64,000 nucleotides of DNA from Streptomyces sp. XD-27 (lineage in GTDB: Bacteria > Actinomycetota > Actinomycetes > Streptomycetales > Streptomycetaceae): assembly GCF_030553055.1 (NCBI RefSeq), contig NZ_CP130713.1, positions 2,542,001 to 2,606,000 of the forward strand, written 5' to 3'. Shown here in pieces: positions 52,774-62,017 of this stretch (its first letter is position 1; every line of letters begins with the position of its first letter). A program made the translations under genes and the position numbers. The notes under the pieces are model-generated. The model was not told where the DNA came from and made no database searches. It saw only the letters and a list, made by a program, of their open reading frames with translations.

Positions 52774-53928
52774 ATGTCGCTCGACCACCGGCTGTCCGCC
52801 GAGCACGAGGAACTACGCCGTACCGTCGAGGAGTTCGCCCACGACGTCGTGGCGCCGAAGATCGGCGACTTCTACGAGCGGCACGCATTCCCGTATGAGA
52901 TCGTCCGCGAGATGGGCCGCATGGGGCTCTTCGGGCTGCCGTTCCCCGAGGAGTACGGCGGCATGGGCGGCGACTATCTCGCCCTCGGCATCGCCCTGGA
53001 GGAGCTGGCCCGCGTCGACTCCTCGGTCGCCATCACCCTCGAGGCCGGGGTCTCCCTCGGCGCCATGCCGATCTTCCACTTCGGCACCGAGGCCCAGAAG
53101 CGGGAGTGGCTGCCCAAGCTCTGCTCCGGTGAGATGCTCGGCGCCTTCGGCCTCACCGAGCCGGAGTGCGGTTCGGACGCCGGCGGCACGAAGACGACCG
53201 CCGTGCGGGACGGCGACGAATGGGTCATCAACGGCTCGAAGTGCTTCATCACCAACTCCGGCACCGACATCACCGGCCTGGTCACCGTCACCGCGGTCAC
53301 CGGTCGCAAGGAGGACGGGGCCCCGCTGATCTCGTCGATCATCGTGCCGTCCGGCACCCCGGGCTTCACGGTCGCGGCGCCCTACTCGAAGGTCGGCTGG
53401 AACGCCTCGGACACCCGCGAGCTGGCCTTCTCGGACGTCCGCGTACCGGCCGCGAACCTGCTCGGCGAGGAGGGCCGCGGATACGCCCAGTTCCTGCGCA
53501 TCCTCGACGAGGGCCGCATCGCCATCGCGGCCCTCGCGACCGGGCTCGCCCAGGGCTGCGTCGACGAGTCGGTGCGGTACGCCAAGGAGCGCCAGGCCTT
53601 CGGGCGGCCGATCGGCGCCAACCAGGCCATCCAGTTCAAGCTCGCCGACATGGAGATGAAGGCCCACACCTCGCGCCTCGCCTGGCGCGACGCCGCGTCC
53701 CGCCTGGTCGTCGGGGAGTCCTTCAAGAAGGAGGCGGCCCTGGCCAAGCTGTACTCGTCGACGATCGCGGTGGACAACGCCCGCGAGGCCACCCAGATCC
53801 ACGGCGGCTACGGCTTCATGAACGAGTACCCGGTGGCCCGGATGTGGCGGGACTCCAAGATCCTGGAGATCGGCGAGGGCACGAGCGAGGTGCAGCGGAT
53901 ACTGATCGCCCGCGAGCTGGGCCTGTAG
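52774..53928 (+). CDS. Acyl-CoA dehydrogenase (branched-chain/AcdH-like)
   Basis: 384 residues, FAD-dependent flavoprotein. Visible: GLTEPECGSDAGGTKTTA, SDVRVPAANLLGEEGRGY, IHGGYGFMNEYPVARMWRD and EIGEGTSEVQRILIAREL with the likely catalytic Glu. By operon context (with methylcrotonyl-CoA carboxylase and HMG-CoA lyase) it should act on isovaleryl-CoA or another branched-chain acyl-CoA. From memory S. coelicolor acdH occupies this position. Last gene of the operon, 12 bases from the convergent hexosaminidase stop. Confidence 0.9.
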   Translation: MSLDHRLSAEHEELRRTVEEFAHDVVAPKIGDFYERHAFPYEIVREMGRMGLFGLPFPEEYGGMGGDYLALGIALEELARVDSSVAITLEAGVSLGAMPIFHFGTEAQKREWLPKLCSGEMLGAFGLTEPECGSDAGGTKTTAVRDGDEWVINGSKCFITNSGTDITGLVTVTAVTGRKEDGAPLISSIIVPSGTPGFTVAAPYSKVGWNASDTRELAFSDVRVPAANLLGEEGRGYAQFLRILDEGRIAIAALATGLAQGCVDESVRYAKERQAFGRPIGANQAIQFKLADMEMKAHTSRLAWRDAASRLVVGESFKKEAALAKLYSSTIAVDNAREATQIHGGYGFMNEYPVARMWRDSKILEIGEGTSEVQRILIARELGL

Positions 53929-53940
53929 GCGGAGCCGCGG

Positions 53941-55581
53941 CTACTCCCACAGCACCTGCGGCGAGCGGTAGAAGTCGATGCCCAGGGCATCCCACCGCGG
54001 CCCCTGCGCGGCCAGGCGCACGCGGTACGCGTCCCAGTCGTGCGTCGCGGCCGGTGACCAGCCGAGTTCCGCGATGCCCGCGACCCGCGGGAACGCCAGG
54101 TACTCGATGTGGTCACTGGTCGAGACGGTCTCCGACCACAGCGGCGCCTCGACGCCGAGGACCGCCGAGGCCGGGGCGCCCTTGAGATACGCGCCCGGGT
54201 TCCAGTCGTAGGACTGGCGCACCTCCACGTATCCGGCCCAGTCGAGCCCCAGCGGCGTGTCCTTGGTGTACTTCATGTCGAGATAGGCCCGGTTGCCGGG
54301 CGAGAGGATCATCTTCGTCCCGGCCTTGGCCGCGGCCACGACCTCCCGCTCGTCCCCCTTGAGCCCCCAGTACTGCGCGACGGCGCCCTCGGCGGGCCGC
54401 GCACCGGTCAGCTGGTGCCAGCCGATCACCGTCTTGCCGTACTTGGCGACGACCGGCTGTACGCGGTCCATGAAGGCCGCGTAGTCCTGGGGGCTGGTGG
54501 AGTGGGCCTCGTCGCCGCCGATGTGCAGGTACGGGCCCGGGGTCAGCGCGGCCAGCTCCCGGACGACGTCGTCCACGAAGTCGTACGTCACGTCCTTGGG
54601 CACGCACAGCGAGCTGAACCCGACGTTCGTGCCGGTGTAGAGCGGCGGCGCGACGCCGTCGCAGTTCAGCCGCGCGTACGAGGCGAGGGCGGCGTTGGTG
54701 TGCCCCGGCATGTCGATCTCGGGCACCACGGTCAGATAGCGGCTCTGGGCGTACCGCACGATCTCGCGGTAGTCGTCCTTGCTGTAGAAGCCGCCGCGGC
54801 CGCCGCCGACCTGGGTGCTGCCGCCGTACGTGGCCAGCCGCGGCCAGGAGTCGATGGCGATCCGCCAGCCCTGGTCGTCGGAGAGGTGCAGATGCAGTTT
54901 GTTGATCTTGTACAGGGCGAGCTGGTCGATGTAGCGCTTGACCTGCGGCACGGTGAAGAAGTGCCGCGACACGTCGAGCATCGCCCCGCGGTAGGCGAAC
55001 CTCGGTACGTCGGTGATGGTGCCGCCGGGGACCCGCCAGGGGCCGGACTGGGCGGTGCGGCGCTCCACGGCGGCGGGCAGCAGCTGGCGCAGCGTCTGCA
55101 CTCCGTGGAAGAGCCCGGCGGGCTGACGGGCGGTGATGGTCACCGCGTCGGCGTCCGCCTCCAGGCGGTAGCCCTCCGCACCCAGGTCTTCGACCTCACG
55201 GCCGGTGGTGGCCAGCCGCAGCCGGATGCCGTCCTCGCCCGCCGCGGCGGTGACGGGCAGCGGATAGCCGGTGGAGGGCCGCAGCACCCCTGCCAGGTAG
55301 TCGCCCACACCGCGCGCCTGCGCGGTGCCGGGCACGCGGATCGCCGTGCGCCTGGTGAGGGTGTACGGGGTTCCGCCGGGCGTCACGGTGGCGGGCACGG
55401 GCACCACCCGCGCCCGGGGATCCGTGTCGTCGGCGGGGACGGCCGGAGCGGCGGCCTCGGCCGTGCCCCCACCGGCTCCGGTGGCGGCGGCTGCGAGCAG
55501 CAGGGCACCGAGCAGCCGGATCAGGCGGGAGCGGCGTAGGAGCGGGCGAGAGGGGTGTTTCCGGGCGCTGCGTCGTCTCAC
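53941..55581 (-). CDS. Secreted beta-N-acetylhexosaminidase (GH20)
   Basis: 546 residues, signal peptide with a basic N-region and LLGALLLAAAATGAGG core. GH20 domain: N-terminal GH20b part, then DVSRHFFTVPQVKRYID, LHLHLSDDQGWRI and the catalytic HIGGDEAHSTS (Asp-Glu near residue 354), followed by WSETVSTSDHIEYLAFPR. Releases GlcNAc from chito-oligosaccharides outside the cell. GTG 55581 has AGGGA upstream. A dre-type DasR site lies 135 bases upstream, so GlcNAc-dependent induction is likely. Confidence 0.93.
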   Translation of the reverse strand: MRRRSARKHPSRPLLRRSRLIRLLGALLLAAAATGAGGGTAEAAAPAVPADDTDPRARVVPVPATVTPGGTPYTLTRRTAIRVPGTAQARGVGDYLAGVLRPSTGYPLPVTAAAGEDGIRLRLATTGREVEDLGAEGYRLEADADAVTITARQPAGLFHGVQTLRQLLPAAVERRTAQSGPWRVPGGTITDVPRFAYRGAMLDVSRHFFTVPQVKRYIDQLALYKINKLHLHLSDDQGWRIAIDSWPRLATYGGSTQVGGGRGGFYSKDDYREIVRYAQSRYLTVVPEIDMPGHTNAALASYARLNCDGVAPPLYTGTNVGFSSLCVPKDVTYDFVDDVVRELAALTPGPYLHIGGDEAHSTSPQDYAAFMDRVQPVVAKYGKTVIGWHQLTGARPAEGAVAQYWGLKGDEREVVAAAKAGTKMILSPGNRAYLDMKYTKDTPLGLDWAGYVEVRQSYDWNPGAYLKGAPASAVLGVEAPLWSETVSTSDHIEYLAFPRVAGIAELGWSPAATHDWDAYRVRLAAQGPRWDALGIDFYRSPQVLWE

Positions 55582-55715
55582 GGGCGGTCCCTTCAACGAA
55601 CTGCGTGCGGGGAAGTCCGGGGGAGATATCCGGATGGGAACAGCGGGCAGGACACGGAAGAGCACGGACGGGGCGGCCGACCATCCCCTTGGGTACCGCG
55701 CGGCCCACAAGGGGT

Positions 55716-55731
55716 CAAGGTGTAGACCACT
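55716..55731. promoter_or_regulatory. DasR (dre) site upstream of the hexosaminidase
   Basis: CAAGGTGTAGACCACT agrees with the DasR consensus (about ACTGGTCTAGACCACT) at 12 of 16 positions, including the whole right half TAGACCACT. Its location before a GH20 hexosaminidase is as expected for a GlcNAc-regulon gene. Confidence 0.65.
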
Positions 55732-55796
55732 CCGCGCTCACTTCGCATCCGAATGCGCGTCAGAATTCACTCCATATGCCTGTCAGAATGCACTGC

Positions 55797-56702
55797 ATGG
55801 CGGAGATCATCCAAAGCGACGGGACCTGGACCTTCGACGGCGACGCGGTGCGCATCGTGCCCGGCCGCGACAAGGGCGTCCACGCGGCGCGGCAGTCTCT
55901 GGGCGAGCTGACCGTCCCGCTGGAGGCGCTGGCGGGGATCGCGTACGAGCCCGGCCGGAAGTCCGGCCGCCTGCGGCTGCGGCTGCGCGAGGGCGCCGAT
56001 CCGCTGCGCCTGGCCACGGGCGGCAGGCTGCCGGACGGGGCCGACCCGTACCAGCTGAGCGTCGACCCGGACCGCTCCGGGGTCGCCGAGTACTTCGTCG
56101 ACGAGGTGCGCAACGCGCTGCTGCTGGACGAGGTGCCCACCGGCCCCTGTGACCGCTTCCTGCTGCCCGGCCCCGCCGTGCCGTTGTCGGCGGCGGCGGG
56201 CGACGGCATCGCGTCCTTCGACGGTGACCGGATCCGGCTGGAGTGGAACTGGAAGACCGAGGAGTCGAAGAAGTCGGCGGGCCCCCGCACCTTCTCGGTC
56301 GCGGACCTCGACGCGGTGGAGTGGCGGCCCGCCGAGGGACTGGAGAACGGCTACCTCCGGTTCCGGCTGGCGAAGTCGACGGCGACGACGCTGACGACGA
56401 CGGTGCCGAAGCACGACCCGCACGCGATCGAGCTGTACGGCTTCCGCAAGGACCCGCTGATGGCGCTGGTCGCGGCGGCCGTCGTCGCCCGGATGCCGCA
56501 CCCGGCGGCACCGGCGGACGAGATCGGCGGACCCGTCGCGCCGCAGGTGCCGCCGTCGACCACGAAAGCCTCCGGGGAAGGTGACGCGGATCACGACGCG
56601 CTGCTGCGCCGACTGCGAGAGCTGGGGGAGCTGCGGCAGAGCGGGGTGCTCACGGAGGAGGAGTTCACGGCGGCCAAGCAGTCCGTCCTGCGCCGCTTCT
56701 AG
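55797..56702 (+). CDS. DUF4429 domain protein with C-terminal SHOCT-like segment
   Basis: 301 residues. Two DUF4429-type halves (MAEIIQSDGTWTFDGDAVRI and GIASFDGDRIRLEWNWKTEE), then a disordered linker and a C-terminal SHOCT-like helix pair (LRRLRELGELRQSGVLTEEEFTAAKQSVLRR). Cytoplasmic; role unknown, SHOCT suggests oligomerisation. ATG 55797 is the family start, but no ribosome site precedes it. The 50 bases before contain the repeated CAGAAT[T/G]CACT elements, and translation may be leaderless. Divergent from the GH20 gene. Confidence 0.85.
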   Translation: MAEIIQSDGTWTFDGDAVRIVPGRDKGVHAARQSLGELTVPLEALAGIAYEPGRKSGRLRLRLREGADPLRLATGGRLPDGADPYQLSVDPDRSGVAEYFVDEVRNALLLDEVPTGPCDRFLLPGPAVPLSAAAGDGIASFDGDRIRLEWNWKTEESKKSAGPRTFSVADLDAVEWRPAEGLENGYLRFRLAKSTATTLTTTVPKHDPHAIELYGFRKDPLMALVAAAVVARMPHPAAPADEIGGPVAPQVPPSTTKASGEGDADHDALLRRLRELGELRQSGVLTEEEFTAAKQSVLRRF

Positions 56703-56790
56703 GCCGGGTTCGCGCCGCTTCCACCCCAGACGGTGCCCGATATCGGGCAGATTTCTTGCGAAACTCTCCGCTTCCCATCAATATCAACGA

Positions 56791-57072
56791 GTGCTCGAAC
56801 GCCGTACGCCCTCGTCTCACGACGACCTCGTCGACCACCTGGTGCGCAGCACGTCGCTGAACCGCGGCGAGGCCGCCCGGGTGGTGCTGGACGTGCTGGC
56901 GTACTTCGACGAGACGGTCGAGGAGTACGTCCGGCGGCGCCACCGCGAGCTGCAGTCCGGTGGCTGGACGAACACGGACATCTTCGAGCGGATCGCGGCG
57001 GAGCTGCCGCACCGCGCCGTGGCACCGCCCGAGCTCTCGCTCCGGCAGCTGCGCCGGATCGTCTACGGCTGA
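56791..57072 (+). CDS. Small conserved hypothetical protein upstream of glmS
   Basis: 93 residues, not assigned to a family. It is mostly helical, with RSTSLNRGEAARVVLDVLAYFDETVEEYVRRRHREL resembling DNA-binding or two-helix proteins. GTG 56791 (VLERRTPSSHDDLVDHLV) is the likely start; upstream in-frame codons lack coding character and no ribosome site is seen, so it may be leaderless. It lies 77 bases before glmS on the same strand and may share its promoter. Confidence 0.65.
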   Translation: MLERRTPSSHDDLVDHLVRSTSLNRGEAARVVLDVLAYFDETVEEYVRRRHRELQSGGWTNTDIFERIAAELPHRAVAPPELSLRQLRRIVYG

Positions 57073-57149
57073 GGCCGGCTCGCCCAGGGCCGGGACCGTC
57101 TCGCCCACAACCGAGCACCCACGCAACGACCAGGAGGGGATGAAGAACC

Positions 57150-58979
57150 ATGTGCGGAATCGTCGGATACATCGGCAAGCGCGATGTGGCACCGCTGCTG
57201 CTGGAGGGCCTCCAGCGGCTGGAGTACCGGGGCTACGACTCGGCCGGCATCGTGATCACCGGCAAGCCGTCGGGCAAGACCCCGGCGGCGCTGAAGATGG
57301 TCAAGGCCAAGGGCCGGGTCCGCGACCTGGAGGCCCGCGTCCCCAAGCGCTTCGCCGGCACCACCGGCATCGCGCACACCCGCTGGGCCACCCACGGCGC
57401 GCCGAGCGACGAGAACGCGCACCCGCACATGGACCCCGAGGGCAAGGTCGCCGTCGTCCACAACGGCATCATCGACAACGCCTCCGAGCTGCGGGCGAAG
57501 CTCACCGCCGACGGCGTGGAGTTCCTCTCCGAGACCGACACCGAGGTCCTCACCCACCTCATCGCGCGCTCCCAGGCGGAGACGCTGGAGGAGAAGGTCC
57601 GCCAGGCGCTGCGGCTGATCGAGGGCACGTACGGCATCGCCGTGCTGCACGCCGACTTCGCGGACCGGATCGTCGTCGCCCGCAACGGCTCCCCCGTGGT
57701 GCTCGGCATCGGCGAGAAGGAGATGTTCGTCGCCTCCGACGTCGCCGCGCTGGTCAGCCACACCCGCCAGGTGGTCACCCTGGACGACGGCGAGATGGCC
57801 ACGCTCAAGGCCGACGACTTCCGTACGTACACCACCGAGGGGTCCCGCACCTCGGCCACGCCGACCACCGTGGAGTGGGAGGCCGAGTCGTACGACATGG
57901 GCGGCCACGACACGTACATGCACAAAGAGATCAGCGAGCAGGCGGACGCCGTCGACCGGGTGCTGCGCGGCCGGATCGACGACCGGTTCTCCACCGTCCA
58001 CCTGGGCGGGCTCAACCTGGACGCCCGCGAGGCACGCACCATCCGCCGGGTCAAGATCCTCGGCTGCGGCACGTCCTACCACGCGGGGCTCATCGGCGCC
58101 GGCCTGATCGAGGAGCTGGCCCGCATCCCCGCCGACGCCGAGCCCGCCTCCGAGTTCCGCTACCGCAACCCGGTCGTGGACCCCGACACGCTGTACGTGG
58201 CGGTCTCCCAGTCCGGTGAGACGTACGACGTCCTCGCCGCGGTGCAGGAGCTCAAGCGCAAGGGCGCCCGCGTCCTGGGCGTGGTCAACGTGGTCGGCTC
58301 CGCGATCGCCCGCGAGACCGACGGCGGCGTGTACGTCCACGCGGGCCCCGAGGTCTGCGTCGTGTCCACCAAGTGCTTCACCAACACGGTGGTCGCCTTC
58401 GCCCTGCTGGCCCTGCACCTCGGCCGCATCCGGGACCTGTCGGTGGCGGACGGCAAGCGGCTCATCGCGGGCCTGCGCAAGCTGCCGGAGCAGATCTCCG
58501 AGATCATGGCGCTGGAGCCGGAGATCGAGAAGCTCGCGAAGGAATACGCGAACGCGAAGAGCATGATGTTCATCGGCCGGGTGCGCGGCTACCCGGTCGC
58601 CCTTGAGGCCTCCTTGAAGCTGAAGGAGATCTCCTACATCCACGCCGAGGCGTACCCGGCCTCGGAGCTCAAGCACGGCCCGCTCGCGCTGATCGAGCCC
58701 GCGCTGCCGACGGTCGCGATCGTCCCCGACGACGACCTGCTGGAGAAGAACCGCGCGGCGCTGGAGGAGATCAAGGCCCGCAGCGGCCCGATCCTCGCCG
58801 TCGCCCACCAGGAGCAGGAGAAGGCGGACCACACGATCGTGGTACCGAAGAACGAGGTCGAGCTGGACCCGATCCTGATGGGCATTCCGCTGCAACTCCT
58901 CGCGTACCACACGGCTCTGACGCTGGGCCGCGACATCGACAAGCCGCGCAACCTGGCCAAGTCCGTCACGGTGGAGTAG
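57150..58979 (+). CDS. glmS: Glutamine-fructose-6-phosphate aminotransferase (isomerising)
   Basis: Makes glucosamine-6-phosphate from fructose-6-P and glutamine for cell-wall precursors. 609 residues: class-II glutaminase domain with the N-terminal nucleophile Cys (MCGIVGYIG), HTRWATHG and HNGIIDN; two SIS domains with GCGTSYHAGL and SQSGETYDVLAAVQE; C-terminal LAKSVTVE. It lies in a block with GlcNAc-releasing hydrolases. ATG 57150 has GGAGGGG at 57132-57138 upstream. The large hairpin at 58989-59059 ends the transcript. Confidence 0.95.
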   Translation: MCGIVGYIGKRDVAPLLLEGLQRLEYRGYDSAGIVITGKPSGKTPAALKMVKAKGRVRDLEARVPKRFAGTTGIAHTRWATHGAPSDENAHPHMDPEGKVAVVHNGIIDNASELRAKLTADGVEFLSETDTEVLTHLIARSQAETLEEKVRQALRLIEGTYGIAVLHADFADRIVVARNGSPVVLGIGEKEMFVASDVAALVSHTRQVVTLDDGEMATLKADDFRTYTTEGSRTSATPTTVEWEAESYDMGGHDTYMHKEISEQADAVDRVLRGRIDDRFSTVHLGGLNLDAREARTIRRVKILGCGTSYHAGLIGAGLIEELARIPADAEPASEFRYRNPVVDPDTLYVAVSQSGETYDVLAAVQELKRKGARVLGVVNVVGSAIARETDGGVYVHAGPEVCVVSTKCFTNTVVAFALLALHLGRIRDLSVADGKRLIAGLRKLPEQISEIMALEPEIEKLAKEYANAKSMMFIGRVRGYPVALEASLKLKEISYIHAEAYPASELKHGPLALIEPALPTVAIVPDDDLLEKNRAALEEIKARSGPILAVAHQEQEKADHTIVVPKNEVELDPILMGIPLQLLAYHTALTLGRDIDKPRNLAKSVTVE

Positions 58980-58988
58980 TCCGCCGGC

Positions 58989-59059
58989 CCCGTTGGGGGT
59001 TGCTCAGACGACCGCGAGCGTCGACGATCGCGAGCGTCGATCGAGCAACCCCCAACGGG
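58989..59059. terminator. Large bidirectional hairpin between glmS and the universal stress gene
   Basis: A perfect 17-base-pair stem (CCCGTTGGGGGTTGCTC 58989-59005 with GAGCAACCCCCAACGGG 59043-59059) encloses a 37-base loop that holds the direct repeat CGCGAGCGTCGA. It lies between convergent genes. Confidence 0.8.
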
Positions 59060-59089
59060 CGCGTGCGCGTCGGGAGATGACGATGCGCG

Positions 59090-59611
59090 TCAGGGGATGA
59101 CGATGACCGGGCGCTGCGCGCGGCGCGCCAGCCGGCCCGCGACGGAGCCGAAGAGCCGGCCCACCAGCCCGTGCGTGGAGCCGACCACGATCGCGTCGGC
59201 CGCGTACTCCCGGCCGACCTCCTCCAGTTCGTGGCAGATGTCCCCGCCCCGTTCGACCAGGATCCAGGGGACCTCGGAGAGATGGTCCGCACAGGCCAGT
59301 TCGAGGCCCAGCACCTCGGTGCGGTGGTCGGGGACGTCCACGAAGACCGGCGGCTCGCAGCCCGCCCACACGGTCGTCGGCAGCCGGTTGGCCACATGAA
59401 CGATGATCAGGCCGGAGCCGGAGCGCCGGGCCATTCCGATCGCGTAGGCGAGCGCCCGCTCGCTCGACGTGGAGCCGTCGAATCCCACCACGACACCGTG
59501 CTGGAACGCCGGATCGCAGGCGTGGCGTGACTCTTCCGCCGCTTCGGGGTGCGCTTGGTGATCAGCGACCCTCTTGCGGTCCGCGGGTTCGGGGAATTCG
59601 TGACCGGCCAT
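59090..59611 (-). CDS. Universal stress protein (UspA family)
   Basis: 173 residues. An extra polar N-terminus of about 38 residues precedes a single Usp domain: VVVGFDGSTSSERALAYAI at the start and GSTHGLVGRLFGSVAGRLARRAQRPVIVIP at the end, which carries the ATP-binding G-2x-G-9x-G(S/T) pattern. It therefore probably binds ATP. Divergent from adpA across a 980-base gap. Expression may be linked to stress or development; the sequence shows no known operator except a CsoR-like dyad 170 bases upstream. Confidence 0.88.
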   Translation of the reverse strand: MAGHEFPEPADRKRVADHQAHPEAAEESRHACDPAFQHGVVVGFDGSTSSERALAYAIGMARRSGSGLIIVHVANRLPTTVWAGCEPPVFVDVPDHRTEVLGLELACADHLSEVPWILVERGGDICHELEEVGREYAADAIVVGSTHGLVGRLFGSVAGRLARRAQRPVIVIP

Positions 59612-60591
59612 CGGTGTCTCGGCGAAGGAAATCCTCTTGCGGAGGGATCGGCGTATGGGCTCTGGTTGACGTTGTGGGCGGACTGCTGGTTCTGGCGGCT
59701 CGGGGTGGGAACACCTCCCGGACGGAGCCCGGGGAGCGTCGAACGAACAGAATCCGTCCGGGATTCATCTTTCCAAGCCCATACCCCCAAGGGTAAGGCC
59801 CCACTCCTCGCCCGCCCAGGGTCCGCCCCAGCGGTAGGGGCGCCCGAGGCGTTCCCCGGAGCATGCCGGAGGGCGGCCCGGAGCGCAATGCCTTCCAGCC
59901 GCCCACTGGCGTACGCCGAGCGGCCGCCGACCGGGGATCAGGCGGTCGGCAGGACAGTGGAGGGGCGGCGCTGCCACGGTCCTTGCCGCGACGAGCACGG
60001 CCCTCCCCCGCGATCGCCCTTCACCCTCGTCCGCCACCCGAGAGGAGCAGTCCGTGTCCGTACGCGTTCGCTCCGTGTCCGACAGGTGCCGCGCCCGCCT
60101 CGACGGTACGTTCGCGGGCGTACGGCGTCGACGCGACGGGCGGCGGCGTGCGCGGCGCTGTGGCGGGCGCACAGGAGCACGGACGGGCGCCCGCGATGCG
60201 GGCGGGCGTACGCCGGTCCGCCCCTGATCCGACTCTCTGCTCCCACTACTTTTCAGCCAAGTTTGGGCAGGGCCCCTTTCCTTGGCAAACACCACCCCCA
60301 CCCGCGCTCCCACCAGCGAGGAAAGGGGTATCGGCCGGGTGCGCCCCCTACGGGGAGAGGGTGCGCTCCATAGGCGCACTTCCCAGCGGGAGCTACGAGT
60401 GCAACGCTTCGTGATCGAATGCTTCGCGCCAAGTTGTCATGTCGACTTGGGAGCGGGTGGTGAACTGGTCACGGCCACCACACGCGACACAGTAGATTCG
60501 ATCTTGGCGATGACCGGCGGGGGAACCGTTCAGGACCGAGGGGAAACGTGCAGGACCGAGAGGACGCGACCACCGAGGGGGGCTTAGTTCC
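59612..60591. other. Long divergent regulatory region of usp and adpA
   Basis: 980 bases with no convincing gene; open frames here lack codon bias and homology features. It holds the usp promoter on the left and a long adpA promoter/leader on the right, consistent with the complex control of adpA. Visible: a dyad ATACCC-CCAA-GGGTA at 59781-59795 and a possible TAGATT -10 element near 60491. No AdpA- or BldD-type sites were assigned. Confidence 0.55.
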
Positions 60592-62012
60592 ATGAGCCAG
60601 GACTCCACAACCGTACCGGAGACCTCGCGTAAGCTCTCCGGGCGCCGACGACGGGAAATCGTCGCGGTGCTGCTCTTCAGCGGCGGCCCTATATTCGAGA
60701 GCTCCATCCCGCTCTCCGTCTTCGGTATCGACCGGCAGGACGCGGGCGTACCGCGATACCGATTGCTCGTGTGCGCGGGCGAAGATGTGCCATTGCGAAC
60801 GACCGGCGGACTGGAACTGACCGCTCCATACGGCCTGGAGGCGCTCTCCCGGGCCGGCACCGTCGTCGTACCGGCGTGGCGCTCGATCACCCAGCCGCCA
60901 CCGGCCGCCGCGCTGGACGCGCTGCGCCGCGCCCACGAAGAGGGCGCGCGCATCGTCGGACTGTGCACCGGGGCCTTCGTACTGGCCGCGGCGGGCCTGC
61001 TCGACGGCCGCCCGGCCACCACACACTGGATGTACGCGCCGACGCTGGCCAAGCGCTACCCGTCGGTGCACGTGGATCCGCGCGAACTGTTCGTGGACGA
61101 CGGGGACGTACTGACCTCGGCGGGGACCGCCGCCGGGATCGACCTGTGCCTGCACGTCGTACGGACCGACCACGGCGCCGACGCCGCGGGGCCCTGGCCC
61201 GCCGTCTCGTCGTACCGCCGCGGCGCAGCGGCGGTCAGGAGCGCTACCTCGACAGATCTTTACCAGAGGAGATCGGCGCCGATCCGCTCGCCGAGGTCGT
61301 CGCCTGGGCACTCGAACACCTGCACGAGCAGTTCGACGTCGAGGCCCTGGCCGCTCGCGCCTACATGAGCCGCCGCACCTTCGACCGGCGGTTCCGTTCG
61401 CTCACTGGGAGCGCTCCACTCCAGTGGCTGATCACCCAGCGGGTACTCCAGGCCCAGCGGCTCCTGGAGACCTCCGACTACTCGGTCGACGAGGTCGCCG
61501 GGCGCTGCGGCTTCCGGTCGCCGGTCGCGCTGCGCGGCCACTTCCGGCGGCAGCTGGGGTCCTCCCCCGCGGCCTACCGGGCGGCGTACCGGGCGCGCAG
61601 GCCGCAGGGCACCACGGAGCGCGGCGACCGGCCGGAGCGGCCCGAGGTGGGCGAGCAGCGCACCGCGGACGCCGCGACGGCACTGCGGCGTGCCGCCACG
61701 GCGCTGCCGCACCCCGGCCACCCGCAGCACCCGGCGCCGCCGGGACCGGCCGCGGGGCTTGCGGCGGCGGGCCACGGCGGCCCGTCGGCGCACGGCGGCC
61801 ACGTGCGCCACGACGGGCACGGCGGGCACCTCGGCCACGGGAGCCACACGGCTCACGTCGGGTACGGCGGCCCCGGGCACGGCGGCGCGGGTGCGCCGGA
61901 GCCCGGCAAGCCGGAGTCGGACGCGTACGCCGCACGCGTGCCGGAGCAGGCCGCGAACCGGGTCCAGGGCCGTCCGACCCTGCCCGGCCAGCGGGAACGC
62001 CCCGTAGGGTGA
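60592..62012 (+). pseudogene. adpA: AdpA, AraC-family developmental master regulator, frameshifted as sequenced; TTA codon
   Basis: AdpA controls morphological and secondary-metabolite genes in Streptomyces. N-terminal DJ-1/PfpI-like dimer domain (VAVLLFSGGPIFESSIPLSV ... GTAAGIDLCLHVVRTDHG) in one frame, C-terminal AraC DNA-binding domain (TFDRRFRSLTGSAPLQWLI, CGFRSPVALRGHFRRQLG) in another. Adding one base to the GCGGGGCCC run near 61186-61194 restores a single protein of about 474 residues. The bldA-type TTA codon between the domains is at 61260-61262. The C-terminal tail is unusually rich in His/Gly (about 61760-61890). ATG 60592 starts MSQDSTTVPETSRK. Followed by orn, as in other Streptomyces. 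Confidence 0.92.
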
Positions 62013-62017
62013 GACGT

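Noticed and set aside
57063..58910. Long minus-strand open frame opposite glmS
   Set aside because: glmS motifs are complete on the plus strand; the opposite frame is a codon-bias shadow.
59863..60414. Open frames in the adpA upstream region
   Set aside because: They are short on family motifs, lack ribosome sites and match the expected long regulatory leader.
61186..61198. Programmed ribosomal frameshift in adpA
   Set aside because: No slippery heptamer or downstream pseudoknot is evident, and other known adpA genes are read in one frame.
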